Under the pieces are notes generated by a model that ran no database searches, was not told the DNA's origin, and saw nothing but the letters and a program-made list of their open reading frames with translations. Shown here in pieces: positions 1 through 8,525 of a stretch of 64,000 nucleotides of DNA. The stretch comes from Hymenobacter caeli (GTDB lineage Bacteria; Bacteroidota; Bacteroidia; Cytophagales; Hymenobacteraceae). A program made the position numbers and the translations under genes. Where the stretch lies: assembly GCF_013294115.1 (NCBI RefSeq), contig NZ_JABSNP010000015.1, forward strand, positions 62,001 through 126,000, in the 5' to 3' direction. The stretch's first letter is position 1, and every line of letters begins with the position of its first letter.

Positions 1-212
1 GCCGGGACGCCTTGTTCGGGGCCGCCTACGTGCCGGTGCGCAAGCGCCTCGTGGCCGACCTCACCCGCCTGGGCCACCGCCTCGACAACCTCGAAGGGCT
101 GGCCTTCGGGCCCCCGCTGCCCAACGGCCACCGCACGCTGGTCATCGTGGCCGACAACAACTTCAGCGCCCGCGAAATCAACCAGTTCCTGGCCTTCGAG
201 GTGTTGCCGTAG
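1..212 (+). CDS. Phytase-like esterase, C-terminal fragment
   Basis: The window opens inside this gene; only about the last 70 codons are present, ending at TAG 210-212. The readable tail contains LDNLEGLAFGP, then RTLVIVADNNFS and a final QFLAFEV. This order (NLEG, then a stretch ending in a 'DNNF' turn, then a terminal FLAF strand) is typical of the C-terminus of the 'esterase-like activity of phytase' family (PF13449), usually secreted beta-propeller proteins. The start and signal peptide lie outside the window, so export cannot be checked. The call rests on this short tail only. Confidence 0.6.
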   Translation, partial: RDALFGAAYVPVRKRLVADLTRLGHRLDNLEGLAFGPPLPNGHRTLVIVADNNFSAREINQFLAFEVLP

Positions 213-221
213 CGCCGGCCG

Positions 222-229
222 TACCTTTG
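222..229 (+). promoter_or_regulatory. Promoter -7 element for dbpA-like helicase
   Basis: TACCTTTG matches the Bacteroidota -7 consensus TAnnTTTG exactly. It ends only 4 bases before the GTG start at 234, so the transcript should begin at or very near the start codon, implying leaderless or near-leaderless translation. Confidence 0.6.
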
Positions 230-233
230 CCGG

Positions 234-1670
234 GTGCAACCGACTGATTCTGATTTCCCCGCCGCGCCCCGCGCCGCCGCTTTCGCCGCCTTCGATTTAA
301 TTCCCGCCCTGCAAACGGCCGTGGCCGAGCTGGGCTGGGCCGCGCCCACCCCCGTGCAGGCCGCCGTGCTGCCCTACGCCCTGGGTGGGCACGACGTGGC
401 CGGGCAGGCCCCCACCGGCTCGGGCAAAACCGCCGCCTACGGCCTGGCCCTGCTCCAGCGCCTCGACCTGGCCGAGGCCGCCGTGCAGGTGCTGGTGCTG
501 GTGCCCGCCCGCGAGCTGGCCCTGCAAGTGCGCGACGCCCTGCGCCAGCTCGGCAAGCACCTGCCCAACCTGCGCGTGGCCTCCTACTACGGCGGCCACC
601 CCATGCGCGACGAGCGCAAGGCGATGGAAAACCAGCTGCCGCACGTCATCGTGGCCACCCCCGGCCGCCTGCTCGACCACCTGGAGCAGCGCACCTTCAT
701 CCCCAACCAGCTGAAGGTGCTGGTGCTCGACGAGGCCGACAAGCTGCTCGACTTGGGCTTCCAGGAAGAAATGGCGACCATCGTGAGCCGCCTGCCCCAG
801 CGCCGCCAGACGCTGCTGTTCTCGGCCACCATGCCCGACAAGGTGTTGCAGCTGGTGCGCTCGCACCTGGCCCGGCCCAAGGTCATCAACGTGGCCGGCG
901 GCACGGCCGATGCCGCCGCCCTGCCCAGCAGCCTGGTGCTGCGCGGCCACGTGGTGGCCGCCGCCGACCAGAAGCCCGCCGCCCTGTTCCACGTCATCAG
1001 CCAGCCCGACGCGGGCCGCTCGCTGGTATTTGCCAACACCCGCGACCGGGTAGAGGAGCTGACCCGCTTCCTGCGCGGCCGGGGCGTGGCCGCCGAGGCC
1101 CTGCACGGCAAGATGCTCCAGCCCGAGCGCGACAAGGCCCTGATGAAGCTGCGCAACGGCTCGGCCACCGCCCTGGTGGCCACCGACGTGGCCGCCCGCG
1201 GCCTCGACGTGGACGAGCTGGACACCGTGGTGCAGTACGATGCTCCCGAGCAGGCCGACACCTTCCAGCACCGGGCCGGCCGCACGGCCCGCGCCGGGGC
1301 CACCGGCACCGCCCACCTCCTCGTGACGCCCCCCGAGCAGGCCAAGCTGCAAAGCTGGCCCGCCGCCGGCACCGTGCAGTGGGCCCGCCTGGTGCCCCCC
1401 GCCCTGCCCACCGCCGCGCCCAAGGCCCCGCGCCCCAGCACGGTGTCGCTCCACGTGTCGGCCGGCAAGCGCGACAAAATCAGCGCCGGCGACTTGGTGG
1501 GGGCCTTGGTAAGCGTGGGCGGCCTGGAGCGCGACGCCGTGGGCCGCATCGAGGTGCACGACCACTACAGCTTCGTGGCCGTGCCCGAGGCCCAGGCCGA
1601 AGCCGTGCTGGCCAGGATGCAGAACGCCAAGGTAAAGGGCAAAAAAGTGAAGGTAGCCATCGTGCGCTAA
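234..1670 (+). CDS. dbpA: DEAD-box ATP-dependent RNA helicase, DbpA type
   Basis: A 478-residue helicase that would unwind RNA using ATP; DbpA family members act in 50S ribosome assembly. Visible motifs: PTGSGKT (about 60-66), DEAD in VLDEADKLLD (about 166-169), SAT in LLFSATMP, and HRAGRTARAG in the second RecA domain. The last ~75 residues (GKRDKISAGDLVGAL onward, ending KGKKVKVAIVR) resemble the DbpA RNA-binding domain that recognises 23S rRNA hairpin 92, and total length fits DbpA (about 460). The start is GTG, chosen because the frame opens there just behind a good -7 box; no ATG lies near the conserved N-terminus. The next gene starts 12 bases after the stop, suggesting cotranscription. 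Confidence 0.88.
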   Translation: MQPTDSDFPAAPRAAAFAAFDLIPALQTAVAELGWAAPTPVQAAVLPYALGGHDVAGQAPTGSGKTAAYGLALLQRLDLAEAAVQVLVLVPARELALQVRDALRQLGKHLPNLRVASYYGGHPMRDERKAMENQLPHVIVATPGRLLDHLEQRTFIPNQLKVLVLDEADKLLDLGFQEEMATIVSRLPQRRQTLLFSATMPDKVLQLVRSHLARPKVINVAGGTADAAALPSSLVLRGHVVAAADQKPAALFHVISQPDAGRSLVFANTRDRVEELTRFLRGRGVAAEALHGKMLQPERDKALMKLRNGSATALVATDVAARGLDVDELDTVVQYDAPEQADTFQHRAGRTARAGATGTAHLLVTPPEQAKLQSWPAAGTVQWARLVPPALPTAAPKAPRPSTVSLHVSAGKRDKISAGDLVGALVSVGGLERDAVGRIEVHDHYSFVAVPEAQAEAVLARMQNAKVKGKKVKVAIVR

Positions 1671-1680
1671 CGTGCGCTAA
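1661..1680 (+). repeat. 10-bp tandem duplication across a stop codon
   Basis: CGTGCGCTAA occurs twice in a row (1661-1670, 1671-1680), and a third partial copy, CGTGC, follows. The first copy carries the helicase TAA stop. The partial third copy supplies the GTG start of the next gene. Confidence 0.85.
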
Positions 1681-1681
1681 C

Positions 1682-2017
1682 GTGCCGGAAACCCCGCCCC
1701 GCCAGCTCCTGTTCGTGTGCAGCCAGAACCGCTGGCGCAGCCCCACCGCCGAACTGTTATTCGATGGCCACCCCACCGTAGCGGCCCGCTCGGCCGGCAC
1801 CGAGGCCGGGGCCCGGGTGCGCGTCACGGCCGGCCACTTGGGCTGGGCCGACGTCATCTTCGTCATGGAAAAGCGCCACGCCGAGCGCCTGCACGCGAAA
1901 TTCGCCGATGCGCTGGCCGGCAAAACCGTCGTCAACCTGCGCATCCCCGACGACTACCAATTCAACGACCCGGCCCTGGTGGCCCTGCTGCGCGAGAAGC
2001 CGGCGGGGTACTTATAG
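1682..2017 (+). CDS. Low-molecular-weight protein-tyrosine phosphatase-like protein
   Basis: A 111-residue protein starting at GTG 1682, 12 bases after the helicase stop. It has a CX5R loop (CSQNRWRSPTAE) near residue 13 and a downstream PDDYQF, which could provide the general acid aspartate. This combination is seen in 'predicted protein tyrosine phosphatase' proteins (COG4551-like), which are shorter than classical LMW-PTPs of about 150 residues. The Cys and Arg of the P-loop are intact. Physiological substrate unknown. Probably in one transcript with the helicase, ending at the hairpin downstream. Confidence 0.78.
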   Translation: MPETPPRQLLFVCSQNRWRSPTAELLFDGHPTVAARSAGTEAGARVRVTAGHLGWADVIFVMEKRHAERLHAKFADALAGKTVVNLRIPDDYQFNDPALVALLREKPAGYL

Positions 2018-2046
2018 CCCGCCGTCACGCGGCTTTTGCCCAACCC

Positions 2047-2090
2047 ACAAAAAAGCCCGCCGACTCAACTGAGTCGGCGGGCTTTTTTGT
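2047..2090. terminator. Bidirectional intrinsic terminator
   Basis: A perfect inverted repeat with 21-base arms (2047-2067 and 2070-2090), GC-rich core, and A and T tracts on the two sides. It sits between the convergent phosphatase (+) and SusD (-) genes and can terminate both. Confidence 0.9.
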
Positions 2091-2105
2091 GGGCCCCGGG
2101 AAGGA

Positions 2106-3752
2106 CTAGTTATACCCGGGGTTCTGGGGCAACTTCCACACTTGCGCATCGTTCAGCTCGATGGGCAACAGCGGGATGGGGTTCACCACGCCCGTAGTGA
2201 TGCTGTGCGACATGGCGCGGGAAGCCACATCGGCAGGCAGCACGCCAAAGTAGCGGCCCGTGCGAATCAGGTCCCAGAAGCGCAGCGACTCTTCGGCCAG
2301 CTCCACCCGGCGCTCGTGGTAGATGGCTTTGAGCAGGTCCGGACCCGCGAGGCCGGCGGAGATGTCGGGCAGGGTACCGGCCGGTGTGTTGGCCGGGTCG
2401 TAGGTAAGCGTGCCTAACACCGTGCCCGGAGGCTTAGTGGAGTTGCGGGCCCGGGCCCGTACCATGTTCACCAGTGTTACAGCTTCCGAATTTTTGTTGA
2501 GCTGAGCGGCGGCTTCGGCCTTCATCAGCAGAATGTCGGCGTAGCGCATTTTACGGATGTTCTGGGGGCCCGATTGGTTGTTGACGGGTTGTAAAATGGC
2601 TACTTTCCGGTCCATATACCCGGTGTCGTTGAAGCCCGGGTCGATGACCATGGGAAGGCCGAGCACCGAGTCCCCGTTTTTGTAAACTGTTACCAGCAGG
2701 CGCGGGTCATTGGCTTCAAACTCGCCCACAAGGCTTGCGGTGGGGTTGTTGAAACCATACCCCCAGCCGGTGCCCGGGATGGTCATGCCGCTGGCGTCTT
2801 TGGCAGCCGTGCGGTTGTTTTGGAACACGTTGCTCGTGGTACCGATCGAAATGGGTCCGTAACCGTCGTTGGAAGTGGAGAATTGTATCTCAAATACCGA
2901 TTCGCTGCTGTTTTCACCCGGGGCCTGGTGAATCATGGCGTAGTTGGGTAGCAGGGTGTACTGACTCGAAGAAATGATGGTGCTGGTCAGGTCGTACACT
3001 TCCTGCCAGGTGTGCTTGTTAGTGTTATCAGTACCCAACTGGTACATGATGGCGCGGGCCAGGTAGCCGTTGGCGGCCCCTTTGGTGGCGCGGCCCAGGT
3101 CGGCGGCGGCGTAGGCCCCTTTTTCGGGCAGCGCCGCGGCGGCGGCCTTTAGGTCTTTCTCAACGAAAGCGTAGGTATCCGCAATGCTGGCGCGGGTCAC
3201 GCTCGCCGCTTGCGTTGGCAACACCGCTTGTTCAAAAAGTGGCACCCCCCCAAACGTTTTCACCAGGTTAAAGTAGAAGTACCCCCGCAAGAATAAGGCT
3301 TCGCCTTTGAGGCGGGTTTTCAGGGCGGCGTCGATGGTGCCGGCGTCAATGTTGTTGATGACGGTGTTGGCGCGGGCAATGCCGGTGAAGCTGTGCACCC
3401 AGAGGCTGCTGATGGGCCCGTTGCCCGACGTCACCGTCCAGGTTTTCAGCTCCAGCAGGGGCGTGAAGTCGGTGGGGTTACTGCCCTTGGCCGCGTCGTC
3501 GCTCATCACGTCGCCGAACATCCACTCATAGGTCTGCGGCACGTAATCGCCGACGCCGAACTTGGGGCCCTGGTCCCAGGAGGCAACATCGTAAATGGCG
3601 TTCACGGCCTGCACAGCGTTGGTGGGGTCGTTGAACAGGTTGCTCTGGGTGGTGGCCCCGAGGGGGTCTTTATCCAGGAATTTCTTGCATCCTGGCGAGA
3701 GCACCGCGATGGCCGCTACGGCCATAATTCGGGCTGCGTGGGAAATTTTCAT
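2106..3752 (-). CDS. SusD/RagB family nutrient-binding outer-membrane lipoprotein
   Basis: A 548-residue SusD homologue, the surface glycan-binding partner that caps a SusC transporter. The N-terminus is a lipoprotein signal (MKISHAAR..., VLSPGCKK) with lipid-acceptor Cys22. It then has the usual start FLDKDPLGATTQSN and helical TPR-like stretches such as KTRLKGEALFLRGYFYF. The C-terminal half has the common KMRYADILLMKAEAAAQLN and HERRVELAEESLRFWDLIR motifs and the terminal QNPGYN. It lies 18 bases downstream of SusC in the same direction, so the two form an operon. No glycosidase is adjacent, so the substrate is not indicated. Confidence 0.95.
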   Translation of the reverse strand: MKISHAARIMAVAAIAVLSPGCKKFLDKDPLGATTQSNLFNDPTNAVQAVNAIYDVASWDQGPKFGVGDYVPQTYEWMFGDVMSDDAAKGSNPTDFTPLLELKTWTVTSGNGPISSLWVHSFTGIARANTVINNIDAGTIDAALKTRLKGEALFLRGYFYFNLVKTFGGVPLFEQAVLPTQAASVTRASIADTYAFVEKDLKAAAAALPEKGAYAAADLGRATKGAANGYLARAIMYQLGTDNTNKHTWQEVYDLTSTIISSSQYTLLPNYAMIHQAPGENSSESVFEIQFSTSNDGYGPISIGTTSNVFQNNRTAAKDASGMTIPGTGWGYGFNNPTASLVGEFEANDPRLLVTVYKNGDSVLGLPMVIDPGFNDTGYMDRKVAILQPVNNQSGPQNIRKMRYADILLMKAEAAAQLNKNSEAVTLVNMVRARARNSTKPPGTVLGTLTYDPANTPAGTLPDISAGLAGPDLLKAIYHERRVELAEESLRFWDLIRTGRYFGVLPADVASRAMSHSITTGVVNPIPLLPIELNDAQVWKLPQNPGYN

Positions 3753-3770
3753 GTGGATGGTAGGATATCG

Positions 3771-6700
3771 TTAAAATTGAACGTTGAGGCCCAAACGATA
3801 AGTGCGGGGCTGGGGGTAGTTGCCGTTGTCCACGCCGTATGCCAGGGCGTTGCCGTAGTAGCCCGTGGTGGAAATCTCGGGGTCGAGGCCGGTGTACTTG
3901 GTGATGGTAAAGGCGTTGTCCACGGAAGCGAAAACACGCAGCCCGTTCATTCGGAACGTGTTGAGCACCGCTTTCGACAGCGAGTAGCCCAGCTCAATGT
4001 TGCGCACCCGCAGGTAGCTGGCGTCTTCCACGTAGCGGCTGCTGAAGCGGTCGTTGTAGCCGCCGGCAGTTTTGAAGGTGAGGTCGCCGCTGTTGTTGGT
4101 GTCAAACGACGTAACGCGGGGCTGGTTGCTGTTGGGGTTGGCGGGCGTCCAACGGTCCAGGCGCGAGGCGTAGAAGTTGGTCCACAGACCGGCAAAGTTG
4201 CTTGACTTGTTCAGGTTGAAGCCAGCCGCGTTGATGGCCTCAGCCCCTTGCACGCCGTAGAGCAGGACTTTGAAGTCAAAGCCGCTGTAGCTCAGGTTGA
4301 CCGAGGCCCCGTAGGTGAAGCGGGGCGTGGCGCTGCCTAAGTAAGTGTAGTCGTTGGAGTCAATCTTGCCATCGCCGTTGACGTCGATGTACTTAACGTC
4401 GCCGGCCTGGGCCCCGGGCTGAATTTTGTACGCGTTGGCTTCGTCCTGCGAGTGGAAGACGCCGTCGGCTTGCAATCCGTAGAAGGAGGCAATCTCGTGG
4501 CCCACAGACGTGAGGGTGGTAGAACCAAGGTGCGAATCGACGTTGGCCCCGGCAATGGGGCTGGCCCCGCCCAGGTCGGTGATGCGGTTGTTGATTTTGG
4601 TGAAGTTCAACCCAACGTTGTAACCAAACTTACCAATTTCGTTCCGGTAGTTCAGGGCCAGCTCTACGCCGCGGTTGTACAGCGAGGCCACGTTGGCACT
4701 GGCCGGGGACTGGCCGATGTAGTCCGGCACGGGCAGCAGGGCAATCATGTCCTTGGTACGGCGATTGAAGTAATCGCCGGTGAACGTCAGCTTGCTGTCC
4801 AGGAAAGACGCGTCAATACCGAAGTCGGTAGTGATGGCCGTTTCCCATTTCAGGTCCGGGTTGTTGAGCGTCGCGACCGCCAGACCGGGAGCCACGGTCT
4901 TGTTGAACACGTACAATTGGTTGTTGACGGCCGTCGAGGCGTACCCGTAGTTGGGTGCGGCGTTCTGGTTGCCCACCAGGCCGTAGCTGCCCCGCAGCTT
5001 CAGCACGGAGAAGATGGTTTGGCCTTTCATGAAATCCTCGTTGGAAATGTTCCAGGCGGCACCAGCGGAAGGGAAAGTACCCGTGCGGTGGGCAGGCAAA
5101 AAGCGCGACGTCTGGTCGAAGCGCAGGGTCGCCGTCAGCAAATACCGGTCGCGGAAGTTGTAGTTGGCCCGGCCGAAGTACGAGATGAGGCCCCCATCGT
5201 ACTGCCCGCTGCGCACAGTAGAACTGGAGGAACGAGCGGCGGAGATGTACTGAAGCGTGGGGTCGGCCGGCACGTTGTAGCCCGAGATGGAAATGCTGTT
5301 GCCGTAGCCCCGCTGCGCCTCCTGGCCCAGCGTGGCCGAAAACGAGCTGTTGCTACCCAGGTCCTTGGTGTAGTTAATGTAGTTCGACGACACCCAGCCC
5401 ACATTTTCGCCGCGGGTTTCAATCAACGCGCTTTGCGAGCGTTGGTCGTTGGCCCCCAAAAAGTACTGCGGCTGGTAGTACTTGGGGTGGTAATTGTTAT
5501 AGTTGACACCAAAAGTAGAGCGGAAGGTCAGGCCCTTCAGAATGGTTACGTCGAGGTAAGCATTTGAGAAGAGGGTGCTGCTCTGGGTTTTGTTGCCTTG
5601 CTGCTCGCTGATGTAGCGGGCCAGGTTGGGCGTGAAGCTGGTGATGTTGTCGTACGAGTAGCTGCCATCGGCATTGTACGGCGACCCGATGGGGTTGGCC
5701 TGGGTGGCGTACTGAAGCACCGGGCTGTAGAAAGCGTTGCCCGTGCCGTCGCCGGCCCCCGTTTGGTTGGCCGTGGTGAAGGTGGCGGAAACCCCGGCCT
5801 TTACCCGGTCGGTCAGCACGACGTCGTCGTTCACGCGGATGACGTACTTCTTCAAGCCCGTGGCCGCGATGATGCCGTCCTGCTGAAAGTAGTTGCCGCT
5901 TATCAGGTAGCGGTTTTGCTCGGTACCACCTGAGGCCGACAGGGCGTAGTTGGTAATCAGGCCCTTCTGGGTCACAAAATCCTGGAAGTTGGTGCCCGTG
6001 GCCCCCCCTTGCAAAGCGCTGTTGAGGATGGCGGTATAATCGCCCGGAATGGCTTGTTTACCGTTGGCGTACGCCTCCGTTACCAGCGTTGCGTACTGTT
6101 GGGCATTGGTTAGGTCCAGCTTCTTGCGGATTTCCTGGTAGCCGGTGTAGCCGAACAGGTTGAACTGGGTTTTGCCGGCCTTGCCGTGCTTGGTGGTGAT
6201 GAGCACCACGCCGTTGGCCCCGCGCGAGCCGTAGATGGCCGTGGCCGAGGCGTCCTTCAGGATTTCGGTCGATTCAATGTCGGTGGGCAGCAGGAAGCTG
6301 ATGTCCCCCGTCTGGATGCCGTCCACCACATACAGCGGGTCGGCGTTGTTGATGGTGCCCACGCCGCGGATGCGGATGCGGGTACCCGAACCGGGCTGGC
6401 CGCTGTTGGAGGTGACCTCCACGCCCGCTACGCGGCCTTGCAGGGCCTGCACCGGGTCGGAAGTAGCCACCTGCGTCAGCTGGGCCCCGCTCACGGAAGC
6501 CACCGAGCCGGTGAGGTCGCTTTTCTTGGCCGTGCCGTAGCCGATTACCACCACCTCGTTCAGGTCCTGGTCGGCCGCGGCCAGCACCACGTTGATGGTG
6601 GACTGCCCGTTGACGGGCACCTCCTGGCGCGTGAACCCAACCGAGCTAAACACGAGCACGGCGTTGGAAGGCGCTTGCACCGAAAACCGGCCGTCGGCGC

Positions 6701-6869
6701 CGCTGCTCGCACCGGCCGTGGTGCCTTTCACGACAACTGTTGCTCCTGGCAGGGCTTCGCCCTTGCCATCCTTAACTGTTCCTTGAACTGTTTGCTCCTG
6801 GGCGGCCGCACCAAAGGGTCGGCACACCAGCGCTAGCATCACGAGCACCGCTAGTAGAACGGATTTCAT
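3771..6869 (-). CDS. SusC/RagA family TonB-linked outer-membrane transporter
   Basis: A 1032-residue TonB-dependent importer. A signal peptide (about 1-23, cleaving near GAAAQ) is followed by a carboxypeptidase-regulatory-like domain (about 27-98, GTVKDGKGEALPGATVVVKG). The typical EVVVIGYGTAKKSDLTGSV segment (about 105-123) leads into the plug with DPVQALQGRVAGV, RIRIRGVG and ASATAIYGSRGANGV. The remainder is a beta-barrel ending in an aromatic strand (YRLGLNVQF). It is first in an operon with the SusD gene. The upstream region carries a -7 box and an overlapping LacI-type palindrome, so repression by a LacI-family protein is plausible. Substrate unknown. Confidence 0.95.
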   Translation of the reverse strand: MKSVLLAVLVMLALVCRPFGAAAQEQTVQGTVKDGKGEALPGATVVVKGTTAGASSGADGRFSVQAPSNAVLVFSSVGFTRQEVPVNGQSTINVVLAAADQDLNEVVVIGYGTAKKSDLTGSVASVSGAQLTQVATSDPVQALQGRVAGVEVTSNSGQPGSGTRIRIRGVGTINNADPLYVVDGIQTGDISFLLPTDIESTEILKDASATAIYGSRGANGVVLITTKHGKAGKTQFNLFGYTGYQEIRKKLDLTNAQQYATLVTEAYANGKQAIPGDYTAILNSALQGGATGTNFQDFVTQKGLITNYALSASGGTEQNRYLISGNYFQQDGIIAATGLKKYVIRVNDDVVLTDRVKAGVSATFTTANQTGAGDGTGNAFYSPVLQYATQANPIGSPYNADGSYSYDNITSFTPNLARYISEQQGNKTQSSTLFSNAYLDVTILKGLTFRSTFGVNYNNYHPKYYQPQYFLGANDQRSQSALIETRGENVGWVSSNYINYTKDLGSNSSFSATLGQEAQRGYGNSISISGYNVPADPTLQYISAARSSSSTVRSGQYDGGLISYFGRANYNFRDRYLLTATLRFDQTSRFLPAHRTGTFPSAGAAWNISNEDFMKGQTIFSVLKLRGSYGLVGNQNAAPNYGYASTAVNNQLYVFNKTVAPGLAVATLNNPDLKWETAITTDFGIDASFLDSKLTFTGDYFNRRTKDMIALLPVPDYIGQSPASANVASLYNRGVELALNYRNEIGKFGYNVGLNFTKINNRITDLGGASPIAGANVDSHLGSTTLTSVGHEIASFYGLQADGVFHSQDEANAYKIQPGAQAGDVKYIDVNGDGKIDSNDYTYLGSATPRFTYGASVNLSYSGFDFKVLLYGVQGAEAINAAGFNLNKSSNFAGLWTNFYASRLDRWTPANPNSNQPRVTSFDTNNSGDLTFKTAGGYNDRFSSRYVEDASYLRVRNIELGYSLSKAVLNTFRMNGLRVFASVDNAFTITKYTGLDPEISTTGYYGNALAYGVDNGNYPQPRTYRLGLNVQF

Positions 6870-6899
6870 AGGTAGAATGAATTAGTGAATTGATAGCAA

Positions 6900-6907
6900 C
6901 AAAAGTA
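6900..6907 (-). promoter_or_regulatory. Promoter -7 element for the susC-susD operon
   Basis: Read on the minus strand this is TACTTTTG, a full match to TAnnTTTG, 30 bases upstream of the susC start. The region is much more AT-rich than the coding DNA around it. Confidence 0.55.
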
Positions 6908-6913
6908 TTCTGT

Positions 6914-6927
6914 CGCATACGTTTGCG
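6914..6927. promoter_or_regulatory. LacI-type operator candidate in the susC promoter
   Basis: CGCATACGTTTGCG is a 14-base palindrome with one mismatched pair and a central ACGT core, the architecture of LacI/GalR-family operators. It lies just upstream of the -7 element, where a repressor would block RNA polymerase. The cognate regulator is not adjacent; one LacI-family gene exists at 43271-44338. Confidence 0.45.
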
Positions 6928-7290
6928 CTAATACTATTCCAACGTTTATTATCCGTAAATTTTCTCAAAGAAACGCTGAAGCGTGTGCGTACACGCCAAT
7001 GAAAACCAGCCTTATGACAACTGCAAGCCTTGATTAACACCTAAAAATCCGGCAATACTAATTTTAGCTGTTTTGCGGCAACAACCTGTTTTTGTGATGA
7101 TTATTTTTCACAAGTTCAGGCGTTTTCGCTGCCGACCAATTTTACGCAATGGTTTGCTACCGTTGCGACTATCGGTTGCTGCCCATTGTACCCCTCCAAG
7201 GTAACAGCCCGCGCTTAACTCCAAATCCTTGTGCTGGTGCTGTTCTGGTTTTACCGTTGCGGCGGCCACGGGGCTTTTGGCACGTGGTGC

Positions 7291-7461
7291 GAACAACTGG
7301 TATCGGAAGTAAAATAATGCCGCCTTCGGCCTGGTGCCGCTCAGCACCGGCGGGATAGAGCACGGTAAGCGGATGTGGTCAACTACTCCTGCCCAAGCTA
7401 TGGCGATGACCAGCAGCCCAGTGATGCGTTCAATTTTGCGCGTGGGCCGGAGCCAACAAAT
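7291..7461 (-). pseudogene. IS4-like transposase C-terminal remnant
   Basis: Within an otherwise unconvincing minus-strand frame (7108-7518) is a segment reading LRPTRKIERITGLLVIAIAW, followed by PKAALFYFRYQLF. This resembles the C-terminus of IS4-group DDE transposases, where a 'P.(R/K)IEKL..LLAIAF.WA' helix is followed by a 'GR.AKS.FRYGLDYL' motif. The catalytic DDE core, the start and any terminal inverted repeats are missing, and the frame runs on into unrelated sequence. I read it as a decayed insertion sequence between susC and the pirin gene. The rest of 6928-7604 shows no gene. Confidence 0.45.
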
Positions 7462-7604
7462 CGTTACCTGCCAGGCCCTTGAAACCAGTCGATTGAAAAC
7501 TGACCACGAATAGCCCACCAGCGCTTAATAGGACGGCTCAGCAGCCATTGGTGCTGTTAAAAAGCTTGTGCCAAAAAGGTTTTTTAGCCGACCCAGGTGG
7601 CTAC

Positions 7605-8327
7605 TTAGTAATTGGCCTCGCTACCGGGCAGGTCGACCAGGATGAACTGGGTGTCTTTTTCGGCCACGATGCGTACCGAATTTTCGTCGCCGATGCGGGC
7701 CTGGTCGTTGGGGCCCAGGGCCACGCCGTTCACCAGCAGGCCTCCTTCTTTTACGTATACCAGGGCCAGGCGCAGGGGGAAAGTCTTGAAGTCGATTTCC
7801 TTGCCCATGCCCAAGTTGGCCCAGTACACAGTGCTGTTGGAATTCATGTACACCACGTCCTCCAGCACTTTCTGGCCGGTGGCCAGCGGCACCAGCTCAT
7901 CCTTGCGGCCCCCGAGGAAACCCAAGTCTTTCTGTTCGTAGCTGGGGGCCAGGCCGCGCTGCGAGGGCAAAAACCACAGTTGGTAGAAGTGCAGCGGTTT
8001 GTCCTGCAGGTTCATTTCGGAATGGGCCACGCCGGTGCCCGCCGTAATGCGCTGCACCTCGCCGGCCGCAATGGCCGTGTGGTTGCCCAGCGTGTCCTGG
8101 TGCGTGATTTCGCCCTCCAGCACCAGCGTCACGATTTCCATGTCGGAGTGCGGGTGCTGCGGAAAGCCGTTCTGCGGGGCCACGCTGTCGTCGTTGAACA
8201 CGCGCAGGGGCCCGAGCTGCAGGTTGTGCGGATCGTGGTAGTCGGCAAACGAAAACAGGAAGTAGCTACTCAGCCACGGGGCCGGGGCGGCGTGGTGGCG
8301 GTCGGCGGCGGGAATGTGCTGGAGCAT
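7605..8327 (-). CDS. Pirin family protein
   Basis: A 240-residue bicupin starting at ATG 8327 (MLQHIPAADRHHA). The pirin signature FPQHPHSDMEIVTLVLEG is present with the metal-binding histidines, then GTGVAHSEMN. Length and the LQLGPLRVFNDD segment fit YhhW/YhaK-type pirins, some of which have quercetinase activity; most have unknown roles. The open frame continues upstream to 8495, but that part is low-complexity and absent from the family, so the internal ATG is preferred. It is divergent from the next gene. Confidence 0.9.
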   Translation of the reverse strand: MLQHIPAADRHHAAPAPWLSSYFLFSFADYHDPHNLQLGPLRVFNDDSVAPQNGFPQHPHSDMEIVTLVLEGEITHQDTLGNHTAIAAGEVQRITAGTGVAHSEMNLQDKPLHFYQLWFLPSQRGLAPSYEQKDLGFLGGRKDELVPLATGQKVLEDVVYMNSNSTVYWANLGMGKEIDFKTFPLRLALVYVKEGGLLVNGVALGPNDQARIGDENSVRIVAEKDTQFILVDLPGSEANY

Positions 8328-8525
8328 GGCAAGCGGCTGGGGAAGGGCAGACGGGGCTGCATACGCGGCGGCGGGGGCGAAGTTCCGGGGCGGGCCCCGG
8401 CGGCAGAAGCGCCGCCGTAGCCGCTGGCCGTTTCGGCCACCGGGGCCCCGGGCTGCGTATGGGGCCGGGCACGGTGCTTGCTTAGGCCCGGGCACACCTT
8501 TATCAACCCATCATTTTCCCACGTT

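Noticed and set aside
297..1565. 422-codon minus-strand frame opposite the DbpA-like helicase
   Set aside because: Low-complexity His/Gly/Ala sequence with no family features.
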